From Ruminococcus sp. (lineage in GTDB: Bacteria; Bacillota; Clostridia; Oscillospirales; Ruminococcaceae), in contig JAGCHA010000088.1 of NCBI GenBank assembly GCA_017649325.1, positions 1 to 41,021 on the forward strand: 41,021 nucleotides of DNA, read 5' to 3'. Numbering within the stretch: the first letter of the stretch is position 1; each line of letters opens with the position of its first letter. Both the position numbers and the translations under genes were made by a program. Shown in pieces: positions 27,048 to 33,999 of this stretch. The notes below the pieces were generated by a model. The model did not search any database. It saw only the letters and a program-made list of their open reading frames with translations, and had not been told where the DNA came from.

Positions 27048-27089
27048 AACTCTATATGGACAATTACAGAATCTCAATCGGAGGTCAAA

Positions 27090-28322
27090 ATGAAAGCATT
27101 CTTAGATAACGTCTGGACCAAGCGGGTAGTCTCGGTCATAGCGGCGTTTTACACGGTATGCGTCTGCTACCTTTGTTACTACTCGATATTCTACAACATA
27201 CACGTTGAACAGCGCGGCTCGGTATGCCTGATAGTATCGGCAGTATCGGTGATAGCGCTGGTGCTGATGCTCTACACCCGCAAGCAGATAGTCACGCGGA
27301 TATGCAGCTTTATAATACTGCCCGCGATGCTGCCCGTTGTGCTGATGTACTTCGACCACAAGGAGATACTCATCCCCGTCATTGCAGTGGGAGTTATGGT
27401 ACTCCTTCTCTCCGGAGCGGGAGAGGGCGCAAAGACGGCGGTAGGCACGGTAGTGCTGCTGCTGTACATCTTCGGAGCGCTGGGATACTTCCTTTTCACC
27501 TCATTCTTTGTCACGGCAGCAAAGCAGGAGACCTACAAGAGTGGTGAGTCGCCCTCGGGTATGTACCGTTACAGGATAGTCAATACTGAGGACAGCTCCA
27601 ACGGCAGCACAGCAGTATACATCGAGCCCAACTACGCCGACGTAAAGTACCGCTTCGTGACCTTCACGCTGAAAAATATGGAGCGCGTTGTATATATGGA
27701 GCGCCCCAAGTGCGAGAATATAGAAATATCGTGGGCTACCCAGACGCGCCAACAGATAACTGGCGAGCTCAACTCCATTTCGGATAATATCGCGGTACAC
27801 GTAACGCGTGCGGAAATGGCAGCGCTCGGCTACAGATACGACACCACCCTCGAGATAAGCGACGTCAACATCTATGAGCTGCTTGAGATAGGCAAGACGG
27901 CACAGGACGTAGACGCGATAAAGCTCGACGACCTCACCGACGAGCAGCTCGCACATTTCGGCATAGGCAAGGACAGCTCAGGCAGATACTCCGTGCTCAA
28001 CCCCACGGACGAGATACTTCTCGACGCGGGCAAGAACAGGGGCGAGAAGGTATATTTCAGTGACCTCAGCGCCGAGGGTTTCGAGCTGTACAACAAAATC
28101 AACACTGACGTGTGGGGCAATCCTCTATGGACAGTCTCCTCCGACAACAGTGTAAAGCTGAAGGACCTCAGTGACTCACAGCTTGCACAGCTCGGCGTAT
28201 CGGAGTCCGGCGACGTGCTCACCTTCAACGGCAAGGTCTGCTTCCGCTATTACGTAGCGGAACTCGAGGACTACTATGACACCGAGTCGCGTTCTCTCTC
28301 GTTAGACCTTCTCAACACCTGA
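27090..28322 (+). CDS. Membrane protein of unknown function
   Basis: A 410-residue protein that I do not recognise. The ATG at 27090 follows GGAGG. About five hydrophobic helices occupy residues 12-150: VSVIAAFYTVCVCYLCYYSI, VCLIVSAVSVIALVLML, ICSFIILPAMLPVVLM, ILIPVIAVGVMVLLLS and TVVLLLYIFGALGYFLFTSF. A soluble region of about 250 residues follows, beginning ESPSGMYRYRIVNTED, which resembles the short SPDGKY-type beta strands of several lipoprotein or DUF5412-like domains. It includes two similar stretches, LDDLTDEQLAHFGIGKDSSG and LKDLSDSQLAQLGVSESG, each about 85 residues apart, so the C-terminal part may be an internal duplication. It stands alone, divergent from the VanZ-family gene. 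No function is assigned. Confidence 0.8.
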   Translation: MKAFLDNVWTKRVVSVIAAFYTVCVCYLCYYSIFYNIHVEQRGSVCLIVSAVSVIALVLMLYTRKQIVTRICSFIILPAMLPVVLMYFDHKEILIPVIAVGVMVLLLSGAGEGAKTAVGTVVLLLYIFGALGYFLFTSFFVTAAKQETYKSGESPSGMYRYRIVNTEDSSNGSTAVYIEPNYADVKYRFVTFTLKNMERVVYMERPKCENIEISWATQTRQQITGELNSISDNIAVHVTRAEMAALGYRYDTTLEISDVNIYELLEIGKTAQDVDAIKLDDLTDEQLAHFGIGKDSSGRYSVLNPTDEILLDAGKNRGEKVYFSDLSAEGFELYNKINTDVWGNPLWTVSSDNSVKLKDLSDSQLAQLGVSESGDVLTFNGKVCFRYYVAELEDYYDTESRSLSLDLLNT

Positions 28323-28350
28323 GAGCCCTGAGTCCGGAACAATGTATATG

Positions 28351-28472
28351 AAGCCTTTATCGATGCAGGGGCTGCCTTTGGCGGCCGACGATGATAAAAC
28401 CTGCGGACGCCTCTGCAAGGGTACGAAGGCTTTAAAATAAAATCGCAGACACAGGGGCAGATATGCCCCTGT
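28351..28472 (+). other. Structured leader upstream of xylA (candidate cis-RNA)
   Basis: In the 182-base gap before xylA, AAGCCTT (28351-28357) pairs with AAGGCTT (28426-28432). Inside it GCAGGGGC (28365-28372) pairs with GCCTCTGC (28409-28416, one G-U). A second hairpin follows, ACAGGGGCA (28451-28459) with TGCCCCTGT (28464-28472). The latter is about 15 bases before the ribosome binding site and has no T run. No known riboswitch was recognised. It may be a regulatory leader or a mobile-repeat relic. Confidence 0.4.
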
Positions 28473-28504
28473 AATACTATGCGGTGAAAAGGAGTGTATA
28501 AAAA

Positions 28505-29827
28505 ATGGGCGAATTCTTCAAAGGCATAGGCAAGATAGGCTATGAGGGCAGGGACTCGATGAATCCCCTCGCTTTCAAGTATTACGACCCCGACGAGGTC
28601 ATCGGCGGCAAGACCATGCGCGAGCAGCTCCGCTTTGCGCTCTCGTGGTGGCACACCATGGGCGGCGACGGCACGGATATGTTCGGCGTAGGCACAGCCG
28701 ACAAGACATGGGGCGAATCCGACCCTGCTGCAAGGGCAAAGGCGAAGGTCGATGCGGCATTCGAGATAATGGACAAGCTCTCGATAGGCTTCTTCTGCTT
28801 CCACGACCGAGACCTCTCCCCCGAGTACGGCACCCTCGCCGAGACCAACGCAAAGCTTGACGAGATAACGGACTACATCAAGGCAAAGCAGGCAGAGACG
28901 GGCATCAAGTGTCTGTGGGGCACAGCCAAGTGCTTCGACCACCCGAGATATATGCACGGCGCAGGAACGTCCCCCTCAGCGGACGTCTTCGCATACGCCG
29001 CCGCACAGATAAAGAAGGCTATCGAGGCTACCGTCAAGCTCGGCGGAAACGGCTACGTATTCTGGGGCGGACGCGAGGGCTACGAGACCCTGCTCAACAC
29101 GGATATGGGGCTGGAGCTCGACAATATGGCACGCCTCATGCGTATGGCAGTGGAGTACGGACGCTCTATCGGCTTCAAGGGCGACTTCTACATCGAACCC
29201 AAGCCCAAGGAGCCCACGAAGCACCAGTACGACTTCGACACAGCAACGGTGCTGGGCTTCCTGCGCAAGTACGGACTTGACAAGGACTTCAAGATGAACA
29301 TCGAGGCGAACCACGCGACCCTTGCGATGCACACATTCCAGCACGAACTCCGCGTAGCGCGTGACAACGGCTTCTTCGGCTCTATCGACGCCAATCAGGG
29401 CGACACGCTTCTCGGCTGGGACACCGACCAGTTCCCGACGAACGTATACGAAGCGGCGCTTTGTATGTACGAGGTCCTGAAGGCAGGCGGCTTCACAAAC
29501 GGCGGACTCAATTTCGACTCCAAGGCTCGCCGCGGCAGCTTCACACCCGAGGACATCTTCCACAGCTACATAGCGGGCATGGACACCTTTGCACTGGGAC
29601 TTCGCATTGCACAGAAGATGATAGACGACGGACGCATCGACAAGTTTGTCGCGGACAGGTACGCATCGTGGAATACAGGCATAGGCAAGGACATCATCGA
29701 CGGAAAGGTCGGCTTTGCGGAGCTCGAGAAGTACGCACTTGAAAAGGGCGAGGTAACGGATTCGCTCGGCAGCGGCAGACAGGAAATGCTCGAATCTGTA
29801 ATGAACAACATAATGTTCAGCCTGTGA
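28505..29827 (+). CDS. xylA: Xylose isomerase
   Basis: A 440-residue class II xylose isomerase that interconverts D-xylose and D-xylulose with two divalent metals. The ATG at 28505 follows [26 protein letters not shown] and [12 protein letters not shown] carry the catalytic His/Asp pair. [49 protein letters not shown] and [17 protein letters not shown] carry the metal ligands. Length fits the long clostridial and Bacteroides form rather than the short Streptomyces form. It is in the order xylA-xylB but with a 177-base structured gap between them. A structured leader precedes it. Confidence 0.97.
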   Translation: MGEFFKGIGKIGYEGRDSMNPLAFKYYDPDEVIGGKTMREQLRFALSWWHTMGGDGTDMFGVGTADKTWGESDPAARAKAKVDAAFEIMDKLSIGFFCFHDRDLSPEYGTLAETNAKLDEITDYIKAKQAETGIKCLWGTAKCFDHPRYMHGAGTSPSADVFAYAAAQIKKAIEATVKLGGNGYVFWGGREGYETLLNTDMGLELDNMARLMRMAVEYGRSIGFKGDFYIEPKPKEPTKHQYDFDTATVLGFLRKYGLDKDFKMNIEANHATLAMHTFQHELRVARDNGFFGSIDANQGDTLLGWDTDQFPTNVYEAALCMYEVLKAGGFTNGGLNFDSKARRGSFTPEDIFHSYIAGMDTFALGLRIAQKMIDDGRIDKFVADRYASWNTGIGKDIIDGKVGFAELEKYALEKGEVTDSLGSGRQEMLESVMNNIMFSL

Positions 29828-29860
29828 GGAGAACTCAGAACTAAGAGCTAAGAACTAAGT

Positions 29861-29978
29861 AAGGGCGGCGTTCTGTGCGCTATCCTTAACGGAAAAAGCG
29901 GGTCACCGAGCCTCGAACTTGCGTTCTGAACTCAGTGACCCACGAAACAGGCTGAAGGGACACCCTTCCGCCGCCCTT
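29861..29978 (+). repeat. Nested inverted-repeat element between xylA and xylB
   Basis: The outer arms AAGGGCGGCG (29861-29870) and CGCCGCCCTT (29969-29978) are perfect 10-base inverted repeats. Inside, GGGTCACCGAG (29900-29910) pairs with CTCAGTGACCC (29931-29941, one G-U), enclosing a small GAAC/GTTC hairpin. No ORF is convincing. It could be a palindromic repeat related to the other GGGCGG hairpins or a structured intercistronic RNA that uncouples xylA and xylB levels. Confidence 0.55.
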
Positions 29979-30004
29979 TATTCTTATCGAAGGGAGTGAA
30001 CAAT

Positions 30005-31528
30005 ATGTCATACATATTAGGCGTGGACTGCGGTACGAGCGCTACCAAGACAGTTCTCTTTGACGAGGCGGGAGCAGTAATTGCTTCCGCGACAGTAGAG
30101 TACCCGATGTACCAGCCGAAGAACGGCTATGCGGAGCAGGAGCCTGCAGACTGGGCAAACGCGATGAAAGACACGATAAAGGCCGTAATGGCGAAGAGCG
30201 GAGTGGACAAGCATGACGTCAGAGGCATAGGCATCTCAGGACAGATGCACGGACTCGTCATGCTCGACCGCGACAACAGCGTCCTCCGTCGGAGCATAAT
30301 CTGGTGCGACCAGCGCACAGCCGCGGAGGTTGACGAGATGAACCGCACGGTCGGACGCGACAAGCTCGTGGAGATAACAGCGAATCCCGCACTGACGGGC
30401 TGGACGGCGGCGAAGATACTGTGGGTGAAGAACAACGAGCCCGAGGTATACAGCCGCGTAGCGCACATACTTCTGCCGAAGGATTACCTGCGCTTTATCC
30501 TCACAGGCGAGTACGCAACGGAGGTCAGCGACGCGTCGGGAATGCAGCTTCTCGACGTCCCGAAGAGGCGCTGGTCGGACGAGCTGCTCAGCGCGTTCGA
30601 GATAGACAGGCAGTGGCTCGGACAGGTGTACGAATCCTGCGAAGTCACAGGCACGCTGACCAAGGCAATGGCTGACGAGCTCGGCTTGTGCGAGGGCACG
30701 GTCGTAGTCGGCGGAGCAGGCGACAACGCGGCTGCCGCGGTCGGCACGGGAGTCGTCGAGGACGGCAAAGCATTCACGACCATAGGCACCTCTGGAGTGG
30801 TATTCGCGCACACCTCCGAGATATCCATAGACAAGCAGGGCAGGGTACATACCTGCTGCGCGGCGGTACCGAACGCGTGGCACGTAATGGGTGTAACGCA
30901 GGGCGCAGGCTTGTCGCTGAAGTGGTTCCGCGACAACTTCTGCATGACCGAAAAGGAGACAGCGCGGCTCATGGGCACAGACGAGTACGTCCTCATGGAC
31001 AAGGCAGCGGAGGCAGTCCCCGTGGGGGCGAACAGACTGCTGTATCTGCCCTATCTTATGGGCGAGCGCACGCCTCACCTCGACCCTGACGCACGAGGCG
31101 TATTCTTCGGACTTTCGGCGATACACACGCGCAGGGATATGCTGAGAGCAGTAATGGAAGGCGTGAGCTATTCGCTCCGCGACTGCGTGGAGGTATTCCG
31201 CGAGATGAAGGTAAGCGTGAGCGATATGGCGGCTTGCGGAGGCGGAGGCACATCGCCTCTGTGGAGAAGCATGCTTGCAGACCTGTACAACTGCGAGGTC
31301 AAGACAACGGCATCGAAGGAGGGCCCCGCCCTTGGAGCAGCAATTCTCGCGAGCGTGGGAGCGGGACTTTACAGCAGCGTGCAGGAGGCTTGCGGAGCGA
31401 TAGTGCGCACAGACAAAGTGCAGTCCCCGAACGCAGCAAATGTGACGGAGTACGAGAGATATTATCAGCTCTACCGCGAGATATACCCCGCACTGAAGGA
31501 TAGCTTTGGAAAGCTTGCAAAACTGTAA
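30005..31528 (+). CDS. xylB: Xylulokinase
   Basis: A 507-residue FGGY-family kinase that phosphorylates D-xylulose to xylulose-5-phosphate. The ATG at 30005 is 8 bases after AGGGAG; a GTG at 29996 lies within that site. YILGVDCGTSATKTVLFDEA is the N-terminal phosphate-binding loop. GISGQMHGLVMLDRD and IIWCDQRT bind the sugar, the catalytic Asp lies in VVGGAGDNAAAAVGTG, and ACGGGGTSPLWRSMLADLYN is the C-terminal FGGY signature region. It ends exactly where a MITE-like palindrome begins, so its TAA stop forms part of the presumed target-site repeat. Together with xylA it feeds xylose into the pentose phosphate pathway. Confidence 0.96.
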   Translation: MSYILGVDCGTSATKTVLFDEAGAVIASATVEYPMYQPKNGYAEQEPADWANAMKDTIKAVMAKSGVDKHDVRGIGISGQMHGLVMLDRDNSVLRRSIIWCDQRTAAEVDEMNRTVGRDKLVEITANPALTGWTAAKILWVKNNEPEVYSRVAHILLPKDYLRFILTGEYATEVSDASGMQLLDVPKRRWSDELLSAFEIDRQWLGQVYESCEVTGTLTKAMADELGLCEGTVVVGGAGDNAAAAVGTGVVEDGKAFTTIGTSGVVFAHTSEISIDKQGRVHTCCAAVPNAWHVMGVTQGAGLSLKWFRDNFCMTEKETARLMGTDEYVLMDKAAEAVPVGANRLLYLPYLMGERTPHLDPDARGVFFGLSAIHTRRDMLRAVMEGVSYSLRDCVEVFREMKVSVSDMAACGGGGTSPLWRSMLADLYNCEVKTTASKEGPALGAAILASVGAGLYSSVQEACGAIVRTDKVQSPNAANVTEYERYYQLYREIYPALKDSFGKLAKL

Positions 31529-31529
31529 A

Positions 31530-31701
31530 GGCAATACCGCACAAAGCTTGTGCTGGAGATGCGCCGACAGATTTTTCGTCAGATTGTATAGAAATTCCGC
31601 AGGCATACTGACGTATGTCAAGGAATTTCTGTGCAAGATGATGGAAAATATGCAAGCATATCCAGTACAAAGCCTTCAGGCGGGCTTTGTGCGGTGTTGC
31701 C
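31530..31701 (+). mobile_element. MITE-like palindromic element, 172 bp
   Basis: GGCAATACCGCACAAAGC at the left and GCTTTGTGCGGTGTTGCC at the right are inverted repeats with one mismatch over 18 bases. Further inside, GAAATTCC pairs with GGAATTTC and most of the intervening sequence can also pair, so the whole unit can fold into one long hairpin. The element is flanked by TAAA on both sides (31526-31529 and 31702-31705), a likely 4-bp target duplication. It has no transposase and no convincing ORF. These are the traits of a non-autonomous miniature inverted-repeat element. The parent transposase is not in the window. Confidence 0.7.
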
Positions 31702-31710
31702 TAAAAGATA

Positions 31711-31735
31711 AACGGACGCGATCGCGTCCGTTTTT
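31711..31735 (+). terminator. Bidirectional terminator between xylB and the M23 gene
   Basis: AACGGACGCG and CGCGTCCGTT form a 10-bp stem, followed by TTTTT on the plus strand. The minus strand reads into a moderately T-rich stretch. It serves xylB and possibly the convergent M23 gene. Confidence 0.9.
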
Positions 31736-31767
31736 GCTTTTGGATACAGAATTTGAAATAATGTAGG

Positions 31768-31786
31768 GGGCGGATATCATCCGCCC
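31768..31786. repeat. GGGCGG/CCGCCC palindrome
   Basis: GGGCGGAT, a three-base loop and ATCCGCCC, flanked by TGTAGG and CGCAAAT. It lies between two convergent genes. This is one member of a set of similar intergenic hairpins in the window. Confidence 0.6.
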
Positions 31787-31809
31787 GCAAATCTCCCGTC
31801 CCGAAACAC

Positions 31810-32577
31810 TCACGTCAATTCGCTCATGGGGTCGATATAGGAGCCGTTGTGGAGCATTTCAAGATGCAGATGAGGAGTGAGAGCGCTCTCGATGTCAGCG
31901 GTATTGCCGAGAGTACCGATGAGGTCGCCCCCCGAGAGCTTATCGCCCTTCTGGACGCTGAGAGCCTGTGAGAGCCCGCAGTACCGCGTAACATAGCCGT
32001 TCAAGTGGTCAACGGTGACAGTCACGCCCCATACGGGGTCATTTTTGACTTCCGTGACCTCACCGCCCGCGACGGCGTAGACCTCAGCGCCCACATCGGC
32101 AGCGAAGTCGGTGCCGTTGTGGGTCTGCCACGACCCCGTAGTCTCATTGCGGACAAGCTCGCTCCCCGAAAACGGCGTTATCATAAAGCTCATATCCTCG
32201 AGCGGCGGCTTGGCATCGGAGAGCTTTACCGCAGCCGCGGGCACTTCAGCTTCGGGCTCACCGACGTCTAACGCAGCGGCGGGCAGAGTAGCCGCAGGAG
32301 CGGTCGTGACGGTCACAGTCGTGAACGAAGCGGCAGTACGTACGGGAGCGGAAGTCCTCGCAGCGGCAGTGGTAGTCTTAGGCACGTTGTAGGCACGCTT
32401 GTTAACGGGAGCTTCAGACTCGGAGACTCTGCTTTCAGCGGTCAGACCGTCTGAGAGCTTTTTGCTCTGACCGTAGGCGAACCAGCAGGCGGAGCCTATC
32501 ATGACTGCGCTGATACCGAGAGCGGCATAGAAGCTTTTAGAACCTTGTTTGTTATCGGAAAACAGATTTTTCTTCAC
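31810..32577 (-). CDS. Membrane-anchored M23 peptidase, SpoIIQ-like
   Basis: A 255-residue M23 (LytM) protein on the minus strand. The GTG at 32577 is set by GGAGGTG with a 6-base spacer; an in-frame GTG at 32586 overlaps that site. One N-terminal transmembrane helix (about residues 13-35, FYAALGISAVMIGSACWFAY) is followed by a Thr/Ala/Val-rich linker and the peptidase domain. Zinc ligands are in HNGTDFAADVG (HxxxD) and HLHLEM (HxH), so the metal site is complete. WQTHNGTDFAADVGAEVYAV, VDHLNGYVTRY and LGNTADIES resemble clostridial SpoIIQ, which retains the zinc site lost in B. subtilis SpoIIQ. A general cell-wall hydrolase is the alternative. No spoIIIAH is nearby. Confidence 0.82.
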   Translation of the reverse strand: MKKNLFSDNKQGSKSFYAALGISAVMIGSACWFAYGQSKKLSDGLTAESRVSESEAPVNKRAYNVPKTTTAAARTSAPVRTAASFTTVTVTTAPAATLPAAALDVGEPEAEVPAAAVKLSDAKPPLEDMSFMITPFSGSELVRNETTGSWQTHNGTDFAADVGAEVYAVAGGEVTEVKNDPVWGVTVTVDHLNGYVTRYCGLSQALSVQKGDKLSGGDLIGTLGNTADIESALTPHLHLEMLHNGSYIDPMSELT

Positions 32578-32640
32578 GTATAACACCTCCGCAAGTATTA
32601 TTGACCGATAATCCGCGAATATACCTGAAATGTTATGTTA

Positions 32641-32669
32641 TGGACAAAGCAGCTCGATTGTGATATAAT
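32641..32669 (+). promoter_or_regulatory. Promoter of the rhodanese-TtcA-like gene
   Basis: TGGACA at 32641-32646 and TATAAT at 32664-32669 with a 17-base spacer and a TGn-extended -10 (TGATATAAT), 28 bases before the start codon. Confidence 0.7.
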
Positions 32670-32696
32670 AGTAGTAATCATTATGAGAGGTGAGCT

Positions 32697-33815
32697 ATGG
32701 ATATTGAGATAACGGCTTCGGAGCTCTCACAGCTCCGCGGCGACTTTGCAATGATAGATATACGTGACGCCGTCGCCTATGATTACGGACACATAGGCGG
32801 TGCAGTGAATGTTCCGCTGAATGAGCTTGCAGAGGCTGAGCTCCCGCAGAAGAAGCTCGTGCTGTACTGCAAGTCGGGACAGATAAGCGTCGATGCAGCA
32901 GAGGAGCTCCGCGGCAGGGGATTTGAAGCGTACAGTCTCGCAGGCGGCTACATAGACTGGCTTCGCGAGCGCATGGCAGACCGCAGTCTTACAGAGCAGG
33001 TAGAGCTGAGTCTGCGGAAGAAGTTCAAGAAGAGCATATGGTGCAAGTTCACGAAGGCAATAAACGAGTACGAGCTTGTGCAGCCGAACGACAGGATAGC
33101 GGTGTGCATATCGGGCGGCAAGGACTCGATGCTTATGGCGAAGCTTTTTCAGGAGCTGAAACGCCACGACAAATTCCCGTTCGAGGTGGTATTCCTTGTT
33201 ATGGACCCCGGCTACAGCCCTGAGAACCGGCGAATTATAGAGCGGAACGCGGAGTCGATGTCGATACCTGTTGAGATATTCGAGTCAACGATATTCGACT
33301 CGGTATTCCACATTGAGAAGAACCCGTGCTACATCTGCGCGAGGATGAGGCGAGGGTATCTGTACAGCAAAGCGAAGGAACTGGGCTGCAACAAGATAGC
33401 GCTCGGTCACCACTTCGACGACGTCATCGAGACAATACTCATGGGTATGCTCTACGGCGGACAGGTGCAGACGATGATGCCGAAGCTTCACAGCACGAAC
33501 TTCGAGGGCATGGAGCTGATACGCCCGCTGTACTTGGTACGCGAGGCAGACATCAAGCACTGGCGCGACTACAACGACCTGTATTTCATACAGTGCGCGT
33601 GCAAGTTCACGGAGAACTGCTCATCGTGCAGCGAGAACGGGCAGTCGGAGTCGAAGCGGCTGGAGGTCAAGAACCTCATCGCGGAGATGAAGAAGATAAA
33701 TCCGCAGGTCGAGAAGAACATCTTCCGAAGCGTCGAGAACGTCAACCTCAGTACCATCATCGCCTACAAGGAGAAGGGGACAGTCCACCACTTCCTCGAC
33801 GATTATGATGAATGA
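32697..33815 (+). CDS. Rhodanese domain fused to TtcA-like PP-loop tRNA thiolase
   Basis: A 372-residue two-domain protein. Residues 1 to about 97 are a rhodanese domain (MIDIRDAVAYDYGHIGGAVN, VLYCKSGQISVDAAEEL) with the sulfur-carrying Cys58. Residues about 115-372 are a PP-loop ATPase with CISGGKDSMLMAKL (near 137-150), Cys211 and Cys214 in NPCYICARMRRGYLY, ALGHHFDDVIETILMGMLYG, and a Cys-rich segment CACKFTENCSSC. TtcA makes 2-thiocytidine 32 in tRNA and holds an iron-sulfur cluster. Here the fusion could pass persulfide sulfur within one chain. The exact tRNA position and whether it is TtcA or another thiolase are not settled. The ATG at 32697 follows AGAGGTG. The gene stands alone. Confidence 0.87.
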   Translation: MDIEITASELSQLRGDFAMIDIRDAVAYDYGHIGGAVNVPLNELAEAELPQKKLVLYCKSGQISVDAAEELRGRGFEAYSLAGGYIDWLRERMADRSLTEQVELSLRKKFKKSIWCKFTKAINEYELVQPNDRIAVCISGGKDSMLMAKLFQELKRHDKFPFEVVFLVMDPGYSPENRRIIERNAESMSIPVEIFESTIFDSVFHIEKNPCYICARMRRGYLYSKAKELGCNKIALGHHFDDVIETILMGMLYGGQVQTMMPKLHSTNFEGMELIRPLYLVREADIKHWRDYNDLYFIQCACKFTENCSSCSENGQSESKRLEVKNLIAEMKKINPQVEKNIFRSVENVNLSTIIAYKEKGTVHHFLDDYDE

Positions 33816-33836
33816 GCCATCAGCTTTTGTAACGAC

Positions 33837-33853
33837 CGCGGAATTATTCCGCG
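33837..33853 (+). terminator. Short hairpin after the rhodanese-TtcA-like gene
   Basis: CGCGGAA and TTCCGCG form a 7-bp stem with a three-base loop, 22 bases after the stop, followed by gcgaaatag without a T run. It is a possible terminator; the GGGCGG hairpin at 33878-33895 lies just downstream. Confidence 0.4.
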
Positions 33854-33877
33854 CGAAATAGTAATGTCGTTTTATGC

Positions 33878-33895
33878 GGGCGGTGAACGCCGCCC
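33878..33895. repeat. GGGCGG/CCGCCC palindrome
   Basis: GGGCGG at 33878-33883 and CCGCCC at 33890-33895 with a six-base loop, in the gap before metG. Same family as those at 31768, 36025 and 40992. Confidence 0.55.
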
Positions 33896-33908
33896 CCTAT
33901 ATCAACGC

Positions 33909-33937
33909 TTGCATTTACTGCAAATATGTGGTATAAT
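33909..33937 (+). promoter_or_regulatory. Promoter of metG, with a short leader hairpin downstream
   Basis: TTGCAT at 33909-33914 and TATAAT at 33932-33937 with a 17-base spacer. The leader of about 56 bases contains a hairpin, CCTTTTCC (33950-33957) with GGAAAAGG (33967-33974), ten bases before the AAGGAG site. The leader is too short for a T-box. Confidence 0.75.
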
Positions 33938-33999
33938 ATATTTTGCTTACCTTTTCCTCACATTTGGGAAAAGGATAAATCATAAAGGAGCGATTCATT

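Noticed and set aside
30236-31636. 466-codon open frame on the minus strand opposite xylB
   Set aside because: Same reason: no recognisable domain, no ribosome binding site, fully overlapping a certain gene.
31506-31766. 86-codon frame across the MITE
   Set aside because: It overlaps the xylB end, runs through the palindrome and terminator and has no ribosome binding site.
33938-33999. T-box or SAM riboswitch before metG
   Set aside because: The leader is only about 56 bases with a single short hairpin; no T-box or SAM-riboswitch core is present.
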